The position numbers and the translations under genes are program-made. Under the pieces are notes generated by a model. It was not told where the DNA came from. It was given only the letters and a program-made list of their open reading frames with translations, and searched no databases. Below, piece after piece: positions 56,101 through 64,000 of a stretch of DNA of 64,000 bases. This DNA comes from Sphaerolaimus hirsutus (Eukaryota; Nematoda; Chromadorea; Monhysterida; Sphaerolaimidae), in assembly GCA_964036195.1 (NCBI GenBank), contig OZ038454.1:19454315-19518314 (forward strand), given 5' to 3'. The first letter of the stretch is position 1, and the number at the start of each line of letters is the position of its first letter.

Positions 56101-59100
56101 TCTGGGGTCATGGAGAAAATAAATGTGCCGTTGACGTTTTTCGTGTTTCTCGTGCTGCAACCATGCCCCGTCCCCTCCTGCGATTGGAAACTTTTTCACA
56201 AATCCGGTGTCACTTTTGCGTAGACATTTTTTTACAAGTAACAATCATGCTGCCAATGCCATTAAGCACCTAAGCTAAGCTACACTGATTTTGAGCGAGC
56301 ACTTGAGCTGATTAGAAATAATCATCCAAAAAGGAGCCGATTTGAGCCAATGAACGCTTTCAAGACACTCGCCTACTTATATAACTCACTTATATCTCAG
56401 TTTTCAACCGAAATTTCAACAATATTAAGTTATGTTAAGTTTTTTTTCACTCCCAATCAACTGCAATTGGTGAACACTTAGTGGCGCCAGGGGTCTTCTA
56501 GATTTTGACCCTCCGGGGGCTGGATAGATAGCAAATCGCTCCTCTGGAAGGATAGATAGCTGAACAAATTTCTGTTGGGGGGGGGGTTCGCGGGCGTTCA
56601 ATATGTAGGCATGGAAGGAAGAAAAGGGAGAAAAATCGCTAAAAGTAGGTGAAAAATGGGTATACAAGCACATACTACCAAAAATAGCTGAAAATAGGCA
56701 GTTAGACGCATGAACTAGTGATTTGGTGAAAATCTTTAAAAAAAAGTATGAAAAATAGCTATTTTGAGCGAAAATTGGGATCGTGTTTCTCAAAAATCGC
56801 TCCAGATAGGTAGATAGCTGGCCGATTTGCGGGTGGGGGGGTTAGAAGATAGTAGCCCAAAACTTTGCCTCCGGGATAGATAGATAGCTGGGTAATCCCC
56901 CCCCCCCCAACCCCCCCTTTCCTACCCCTGCGTGGCGCGAACCCCAACCTCAACGATCCGAGCATCATGGCACCTTCCAGTGGAGCCACCAAAAATGTAA
57001 AATTGACCCCCCCCCCCTCCCGGCTGCGTGGTCATCAGCCCACAACATAAAAATAAAATCTGCTGCTAAAGAATTATCGTGGTGGTAAACTTTAGTTAAC
57101 TTACATTGATGATGCGAAGGTGGTGTTCTGGTGCATCGCTTGAATTTGTTATTTCTTGAAAGCGGATGCAACTGTGCTCTTCGATGTAATTCATCACATG
57201 CTTTATCTGCTCGATCGTTCTGTAACTGAAGCCTCCTTCGACTATCTATAAGTGTTGCAATATATTGTTGTACACCATAGTTGTCAAAACGTATTTACGT
57301 TTACCGTATTACCTCGAAATACCTCCATGGGGATTTATTATTTCGCCAGCAAAATTTGAGGGGGGGTTTATTCGAGGTTTTTTTTATTATTTCGTCAGAA
57401 ATTTTCTTAAGGATCGTAGTAAATAGTACGCATTTGCATACCCAAAACAGGTAATAAATGTGTCCAAACAGGATATATTTGGACATAAAAAAGTAGATAG
57501 CTACACAAACTAGTCTATGTTGCACGGCACACTCAAATTTTCAGTTGCAGTTTGAACACTTTTTCAAGGGCGGAATTAAAATCGGGGGTGGAATTCAAAA
57601 ACGTGAACCACCCTCGATTTCAATTCCGCACATGAAACGTTCGAACACTTTGACGATGGCGGAATTGCCTCGAATTGTGCAGGGGCAGAATTAATTCGGA
57701 AAGGGCGGAAAGCGCAAAGCGTTTGCACAATGTCCGCACTCTTTTTATGCATGGCGGAATTGCCTCGAATTGTGCACGGGCCGAATTAATTCGGAAAGCG
57801 CAAAGCATTTGAACAATGTCCGTACTCTTTTGAGTGTGCGGTGCGCCATCTAGGCAATAAAACATTGGGACACTTTCTAGAGGGTGGAATTCAGTTTAAG
57901 TTTACACAAATATGCAACACGGTGAACTTCAATATCTTTAAAACAAGTGGATATTACTAAAAAATTTCTCAATTTATTTTTGAAGACAAAGCCTAGATCT
58001 ACCTATAAAATTTTTTTCACAAATATATTTGGCAAGATAAGTGAGATGTGTTTCTCACAACAACCTTCTCTAATGGGTGGAATTGAAAGTCAAGGGCGGA
58101 ATTGAAAGTGTCCCAATCATTTTGAAACTTGCTGCGTGGAAATGTTATGACACGCAAATCAGCAAAAAGTGTACAAATTCGTCCGGACTCCGTTCGAACG
58201 TCCAAAAAATGCCCTAAAAATCCTTTAAAAAATCATTCAAACTGCACTTGGAGTTCAGCCTTGGCGGAACTCAAAAACGTTCGAACTGCACTTGAAAATT
58301 TTGAGTGTGCGGTGTGCCTATGTGTAGCTGCAATGCAAATTAACAGTAATATGTACATTGCATACATGACGTATTTATTATGTACATGACGTACATCATT
58401 CCGCAGGGGGGGGGTATTTCGAGGGGGGTTTATTATTTCCCCAGCCCATTTTGAGGGGGGGGGGGGTTAATTCGAGGGGGGTTTATTATTTCCCCAGCCC
58501 ATTTTGAGGGGGGGGGTTAATTCGAGGGGGGGGGGTTAATTCAAGGGGGGAAATTCGAGGTAATACGGCACTTGAGTACTGCATAAACACGTTTATGTTT
58601 CCTCGTGAAAAAATACCAGTACTCTCTTAGGGATGGCTGATGGCTCAGGCCACTCAGCTATCTGTCCCGAGGCAAATTTTTTGTCTACTATCCCCTGAGC
58701 CCCAAATCGCTCAGCTATCTATTTACCCATCTGGAGCGATTTTGAGAAATTTTGCCCCAATTTTCGCTAAAATTACTGATTTTTACACCTTTTACAGCTT
58801 CTCACCTTCAAAATCATGGTTTTCAGCTATAGTCATGGTTAGGTATATACCTTTCTTTAGCCACTTTCAACCAATTTGGACTACTTTGTAACCCATTTTA
58901 GCGATTTTTCCTCCTTCTGCCCTCTATACCCTGAAAAAGCCTTTATTTTTAGATTCCGGAAGCCCCCCCCCCCCCAATTAGGATAAACACTTATACACCT
59001 CTTTCCAGAATGTTTGCGTTTCTTATACTCCTGCGACATTGCACCTCACAACGAAATCTACCATATCCCATCTGAATAAAAGAACAAATAAAAAAAATTT

Positions 59101-62100
59101 CCATCATATTTATCAAATTGCCTTTGATAAAAATAATGAAAATATTTTTATGTTTGTTCTTTTATTCAGATGTGATATGGTAGATTTCATTGTAAGGTGT
59201 AATGTCGCTGGAGTATACCGACACATGGTCAGTCCATACTCAATATGCACACACATTTACAATTTGAACATAAATAAACTTAAATACACCAGAAAAGTGC
59301 TTGGATTATGCATAATTTTTGCTTGGATTATGCCTAATTTTTGCTTGGATTATGCTGCAGTTTATGGCACAAAAAGTGAGTGGGTTTCGCATAGGGTTGG
59401 CCGATGTTTTTTTTAAACGTTTTATTTGAAAAAAACGTTGTTTTTAAAAAACACACGAGGTCCAAAACGTTTTTGTGTTTTTTAAAAATTTTGTACTACG
59501 CACTAGGTATTTTACAAAATTTTTGCGTGCAGGCGCGCAATTTCACACACAATTTGACATTGGTGATTGTTTTCATTGGTTTTGGGGCATTTTTAGTATC
59601 AAAGCAACCATTTCTATGTGCTACCATGGGTAAATAAGCTGTCATATGTTGCTGTAGTATATAATTTTCAGGTAATTTGCTTCCATGTACCTCCACCGTG
59701 TGTAACATTACTCCCAAAGTATCAAGCTCCTTTTATAACCTTGTTTGATCACTATTCCGTGCGAAACTTCACTTCAAGTCATGAGCATTTGACTATAAGA
59801 CAATATACAAACATGTTGACAAAAAATGGACATTTTTGACACAAATCGCCACTTATAATGGTATCCCATGGCTCCACAGCCATTATTTGGTCATATATAA
59901 CATCACAGAGTATTGTCACTTGTCTGATATACCTTTATATGTTGACCCAGAGCCATATCTGGGAGCTTTTTTAAAAAAACGTTGTTTTTTTAAAAAAAAC
60001 GTTGTTTTTTAAAAAAAACGTTGTGTTTTTTAAAAACGTTGGTTTTTAAAAAACGTTGTTGTTTTTTAAACATGGGGTTGAAAAAAACGTTGTTTTTTCA
60101 ATTCTAGTTTTGCATCTGAAGTGCTTCGATTATGCGCCAAAACTGCATGGATTATGCCTGATTGGAGTATGCATACTTGGATTTTGGTTTTACCCCAATA
60201 AAATCAGTTCAATTACATGATAAGGCACTGTGCCATTTATCCACATCCATGTATTCAGTAGAGCATCAGCATATATTGGCGTGTTTCTAGGAACAGCATT
60301 ATTGTCCTCCCTTTTTTGTCTGGAAAGGCTTTGTGATTCCAACATAGACCTAGGGTCCGCTGAAAAGTAGGGTCGTTGTTAGGGTTCGGACGATATATCG
60401 TATCGAATATCGAATATCGGATATCAACAATTTTTGAATATCGATATCGAATATCGACCACTTTTGAATATCGATATCAAATAACGACCATTTTTCTGAT
60501 ATATCAAAACCTGTATTGTGTCCCCAAATTAAGGTATGTTTTCACTTTGATATATTTGTGATTGATGTGATGTGTTTATATTTAATATTTTAGTTGATAA
60601 GTAAACTTTAAGTATTTACAATTTGATTTTGGTTGGAGTGCTTTCTCACATTTCTTGTATTTTGTTTGGTCTCCTACCTACCAGAAAAGGTGGATATGCT
60701 GCTTTTCTTGCAACATGATGTTGTGGGCATGGGTCAGAGCAATGGCAGTCCACACCCAGCCACAAGGTTTGATTTTGCTTGGACGACCAGTGTTTATACT
60801 CCGGTTACTTTACACCTTGTACGCGTGGTTCCCGCTGGAAGTGCGCCAATGATGGTTAACGCGTGCGAGTTTCAGAAAAAGATGACAAAATTGATTGTTG
60901 TTATAATGTTGTTCATTAATATATTCACATCGATGAATTTTTCCATATTTTTACGTAAATCGCATGATTTGAATATCATTGGCACGCTTCCAACACGAGA
61001 CATAAATCAGTGCGAGGGCAGAGTATCATGTACGCCGAGTATACCTGGTTTTTCTTCCATTTTTTCACTTTGACTGTTGTGAACCTTGTTAAAATCACCA
61101 TTTACATTTCAGTATAGAGATGATCAACCATGTTTACAACCACATGAAAATACAATATGCCACTTAAAATATGCCTTGCTGTACCAAAATCAAAATATCG
61201 AAATATCGAAAATATCAATATTGAATATCGAGGAGCATTTTTCAATATCGAATATCGATATCGAGTGTTCATATCGTATCGATATCGAATATCGAGTTTC
61301 AGAAGAAAAAAAAATCGAATATCGATATCGAAAAGTCATATCGTCCGAACCCTAGTCGTTGATACTCGTTCGGTTCCACATTTTTGGTATTTATTGGTGG
61401 CAGTTTCTCCTGAATAATTCAGTGCAGCCAAAATTTGTAAATTTTTACCAGTTCATGCTTTTTCACTTCCAAATTTTTCCTTCTCAATATGTGTCAAACC
61501 GCAGACTTGACGATGAAATTTACCATGTCCCATCTGAGAAAAATCACAATTTTTATTTTTCTCACCTCATTACATTACATTGCTTTCACTATTGGTGAAT
61601 TTGGTGCATCAAGAGATTTTATTCATCAAAATACGGTCGCATTCCTTGTATACAGTTAAGATTCGGTCCCATCGGTATACTGTATTTTGGTTTTGATTGA
61701 GGATGATGTTAATGACAATGTAGGTTTTGGATCCCGTCAAGAATTTAAGGGAGAAATCAAAAGTGCGGGAAAATGGGCAGGTAGCAACCTAGACATCTAT
61801 CTATCTATTTGCGTCGTCTAAATATTAGACATACTGAATTATTGGCATTGTACTGTATGGAACCAAAACCTATCTTATGTAGAAAAAATAGTGCGAAATT
61901 GCACTTGCCTCAGATGGGAATCGAACCCGCTCCCGCACCTTTCGTATAGAACACGAGCGCCCTAACCGTTAGGGCTAGACCACAGAGGCGGCTCGGCTCT
62001 TCACTATTAGGGACTTACATGCTGCGACGACAATGCCCTTAACAGTACCTAGTTTTTATTTTTTTATTTTAAATTTTATTCAATTTAAAAAAATAACCGG

Positions 62101-63007
62101 TTGAATGTGAGTGGATCAAGTATATTGTGCTGTTGTATATGGAATACAGCTCGAGGCATCGTGTCTGCGCTGATTCCAGTGTTATCGTCGCATTTTCCCT
62201 GTCCATCATGACCTTCGTGCATATACTGACGTACTCGCTGGCGCTAAAATGACAAGATGATTGACGTGCTCAATTCTAAAAGTGTGTAAGTTCAAAATTT
62301 AGTTCAGTCCCATTTTTTACCGTTGTCTAAAAAAAATTGATGTCACCGGCCATTTTTGAGTGCCAGGTTTTTGAATAATTATAAAAATCATTCAAGAAGT
62401 TAAAATGTCCACTTCAAATCGGAGAAGAAGTTGATATGTCTGCCCTTGCCGCGTTTTTATTTTGTAGGAAAAGTAGCAAAAAGTCGATACCGTATATTTA
62501 GCTATAAGTCCAGGCGATAGGTAAAGTAACTTTTGCACGCTTTGCAGAAAATCTGTTCTTTGCATGTTTTTACTTTTAGGAGCTGACGCCTCAATGTAGC
62601 TTACATTATGTAGGTAGGTAGTCCCCGGTTTTTTCAATGATGTAAAGAGGAGAGGATACTCACTCTGTGTCTTGTCGGAGCCACGTTTTTAGATCTGGAT
62701 GCTCTCGCAGACATCGCTTTAATGCCCTTGTCAATGGTGAGGACTTCCTTCTGCGTGCAGCACTCACGATCCGTTTGCATTGATGCATTCGTCTTCTGAA
62801 CAATGATCATGCAATTTCAAGTTGCTGGGGAATGCGAACAGTAAGTTTAAGTGCAGCTGCAACTTTGTGAGCTCGGCGAGCTTGGCGCGCAGTTGCGGGT
62901 GCAGCGCGAGGCAGCGCCGCGAGTGTCTGCTCGCAGTGCCCCGCCGCAGCGCCAGCCGCCCGCACAGCTGCAGCGATGCCCGCGCCCACAGCCCGCTCCT
63001 CTGCACT
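53163..63007 (-). CDS. Astacin-type zinc metalloprotease with C-terminal ShK domain (5' end missing)
   Basis: Exons in transcript order: 63007-62864, 62795-62664, 62243-62098, 60359-60217, 57245-57105, 56177-56072, 55664-55561, 55390-55273, 54130-54054, about 53704-53562, 53290-53163 (TGA). Phases agree except between 54,054 and 53,704, where an exon or site is unresolved. The propeptide ends with a basic site RQKR. The catalytic domain starts WINGTVPYH, has a Cys formed across the junction before the zinc site, HELMHILGLNHEHQRGDADR (three His ligands, catalytic Glu) and the Met-turn SIMHYG. The last exon encodes a six-Cys ShK domain (PECADKDNC ... CPYTCKTC). Secreted astacins with ShK tails are common in nematodes and cnidarians. 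The signal peptide exon is not found. Confidence 0.85.
54139..55215. mobile_element. Family G-like repeat in astacin intron
   Basis: CAGTTGTCAAAACGTATTTACGTTTACTCG at the left and CGAGTAAACGTAAATATGTTTTAACGACTATGG at the right are inverted ends. It begins 9 bp from an exon edge (54,130). No clear target duplication. Confidence 0.6.
55665..56071. repeat. Astacin intron with family A fragment
   Basis: ACTTTGCAAAAAAACTCGCGCGCAAGCGAGCAATTC near 55,815-55,850 is a diverged piece of the family A core; the rest is unremarkable. Confidence 0.4.
56290..57000. other. Astacin intron, GATA and G/C runs
   Basis: GATAGATAGCT repeats at 56,520-56,580 and 56,810-56,895 bordering AAAATCGCTNNAAATAGG sequence; resembles 29,596-29,930 and 58,640-58,970, so probably a dispersed repeat. 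Confidence 0.5.
57300..58570. mobile_element. Long family E element
   Basis: TTTACCGTATTACCTCGAAATACC at the left and GAAATTCGAGGTAATACGG at the right. The interior has an about 100-bp tandem duplication (GGCGGAATTGCCTCGAATTGTGCA, 57,655-57,840) and GGGGGGTTAATTCGAGG tandem units (58,405-58,550). No transposase ORF. Confidence 0.7.
59024..59217. mobile_element. MITE family D-like palindrome
   Basis: TATACTCCTGCGACATTGCACCTCACAACGAAATC against GATTTCATTGTAAGGTGTAATGTCGCTGGAGTATA. 194 bp, arms of about 80 bp. Confidence 0.75.
59392..60106. mobile_element. hAT-type MITE family A copy 5
   Basis: TAGGGTTGG left end; the right end has decayed to TCAATTCTA. Flanks GTTTCGCA and GTTTTGCA (7 of 8). 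Confidence 0.75.
60380..61354. mobile_element. hAT-type MITE family F with internal family D copy
   Basis: TAGGGTTCGGACGATAT...ATATCGTCCGAACCCTA with flanks GTCGTTGT and GTCGTTGA (7 of 8). Subterminal GATATCGAATATCGA arrays at both ends. The centre (60,794-61,050) is the family D-like sequence also found inverted at 28,468-28,724. Confidence 0.8.
61363..61905. other. Astacin intron, nothing recognised
   Basis: AT-rich with one ATCTATCTATC tract; no ORF or repeat assigned. Confidence 0.35.
61906..61989 (-). tRNA. tRNA-Arg(UCU)-like sequence, possibly a pseudogene or SINE head
   Basis: On the minus strand 84 nt fold as a cloverleaf: acceptor GCCTCTG/CTGAGGC (one T-T mismatch) with discriminator A, D-stem GTCT/GGGC, anticodon loop GTTCTAT with anticodon TCT, T-loop TTCGATT and B box GGTTCGATTCC. 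The D-loop is 14 nt because of a CCCTAA insert next to ACGG. The T-stem has only three Watson-Crick pairs and the anticodon stem four. No 3' poly-T terminator is obvious. It lies in an intron of the astacin gene. Confidence 0.5.
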
Positions 63008-63036
63008 CTACGTAGTTGTCCCGTTTTCAGCTCTTT

Positions 63037-63190
63037 TGGGATGTAGTGATGGAAAAGCGCAATGGCGCTTTTGACGCTTCGCGCCATTTTCCTGTGGCGC
63101 CACTTTGCCCTGGCGCCATTGGTGCTTGGCGTTGGGGTTCGGAAAAGCACCATGGCACTTTTGGCATCTGGCGCTAATGTCCCTCCGTTT
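63037..63190. repeat. GGCGCC-rich MITE family J fragment
   Basis: TAGTGATGGAAAAGCGC at the left (first 150 bp of the family at 63,549); the right end is missing. It starts 30 bp upstream of the first astacin exon seen. Confidence 0.55.
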
Positions 63191-63548
63191 TTACCATATC
63201 ACTATTTACGTGTGAATGAGTTTCTACCTGCGACATATCTGCCGGATCGCGGTGTTTTCCACAATCATTTTACTCCTGCACAAAGTCATTATGTGCTTCT
63301 GGTATACTTGTCGCCTCTTCCCTTGGCGAGATGAGGCTGCTCTGTCAGCAAAATTGAAAAACGCAAAACTAATTGCTAAGATTATTAACGTAAATATATT
63401 CATTCTTTCAATTTTTCACTGGTATTTTGTTGGCACGATTACACTTCTCCGGGTTTCCTGGCTGTTGCAGTGATTCGGATGAACAAAGTTGATGGGATTC
63501 ATAGTGGGACTTTCACAGGTCATTGAAAACTAAGAAAGAACCAACGGG
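63191..63548. other. Upstream of astacin exon, nothing recognised
   Basis: Short ORFs without splice context; a signal-peptide exon was looked for on the minus strand and not found. Confidence 0.35.
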
Positions 63549-63847
63549 TAGTGATGGAAAAGCGCCGTGGCGCTTGGTGCTATCTTGTTGTGGCGCCATC
63601 GGATCGGCGCTTTGCGCTATCTTGTTCTGGCGCCATGCCCATAAAAAGCGCCATCGCGATGGCGCTAGTCTTGCCCGGCGCCAGGAATGCCAAAATGCCT
63701 GCTGCCACTGGCGCTTGGCACAAAAGCAAAAAGCTGGCGCTTCTGTCGCTTGGTGCTATTTTGCTGTGGCGCCATTGGCGCTTGGCGCTGGGGTTGGGAT
63801 CGGAATAGCGCCATGGCGCCAAAGTCCTTACACTTTTTACATCACTA
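63549..63847. mobile_element. hAT-type MITE family J
   Basis: TAGTGATGGAAAAGCGCC...TTTTTACATCACTA with flanks CCAACGGG and CCAGCGGG (7 of 8). The interior is GCGCTTGGCGCC-rich. 299 bp. Confidence 0.75.
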
Positions 63848-64000
63848 CCAGCGGGATTTTCTCCAATCTTCGGTCGGGATTTGCGGTATTCTACACTGCC
63901 ATACATACTTTTGTAAAAAGAACAAAATCGATGGGAATTCGCTGTTCGGAAGCAAACGCATTGGTTTGACTTTTGCCGGGCGTCCGTTCGTTGTACCGTG

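Overview
The window is nuclear DNA of an invertebrate animal. Short GC-rich exons with GT..AG introns sit in AT-rich sequence crowded with non-autonomous transposons. The gene content (a PTP-type phosphatase, a Mos-like kinase, an astacin protease with a C-terminal ShK domain) is metazoan. I cannot name the phylum.

Region 1 (1 to about 19,000) is one very large Ty3/Gypsy-type LTR retroelement whose 5' LTR lies left of the window. The order is gag with a zinc knuckle, an unrecognised multi-exon segment, a signal-peptide/transmembrane glycoprotein (env-like), a second small membrane segment, aspartic protease, reverse transcriptase, RNase H, integrase, a spliced 3' accessory region and the 3' LTR. 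The env-like gene lies upstream of pol, and everything from gag to integrase is nearly one reading frame. Seven short introns in the unrecognised segment are all phase 1, all multiples of three and all free of in-frame stops, so spliced and unspliced RNA both stay open. One in-frame TGA interrupts the integrase core.

Region 2 (21,025-27,041, plus strand) carries eleven phase-compatible exons of a divergent protein tyrosine phosphatase, missing its 5' end. Only 350 bp further, region 3 (27,392-36,869, possibly to 42,419, plus strand) is a multi-exon Mos-like protein kinase with a long N-terminal extension.

Region 4 (about 39,919-63,007) is read on the minus strand. Proceeding leftward, it has an astacin-type zinc metalloprotease (63,007 down to 53,163, with propeptide, catalytic domain and ShK tail). 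Next comes a multi-exon gene of unknown function (52,511 down to 43,880 or beyond). The plus and minus genes converge at about 40-42 kb.

Introns and intergenic DNA hold several MITE families. At least ten copies have 8-bp target duplications (hAT-type). Others have ATT/AAT duplications, TATACTC termini or large foldback arms, and many are nested. One family (ends GGTGCCA..) lies close to exon edges in four introns and makes up essentially the whole of one intron. A tRNA-Arg-like sequence lies at 61,906-61,989 on the minus strand.
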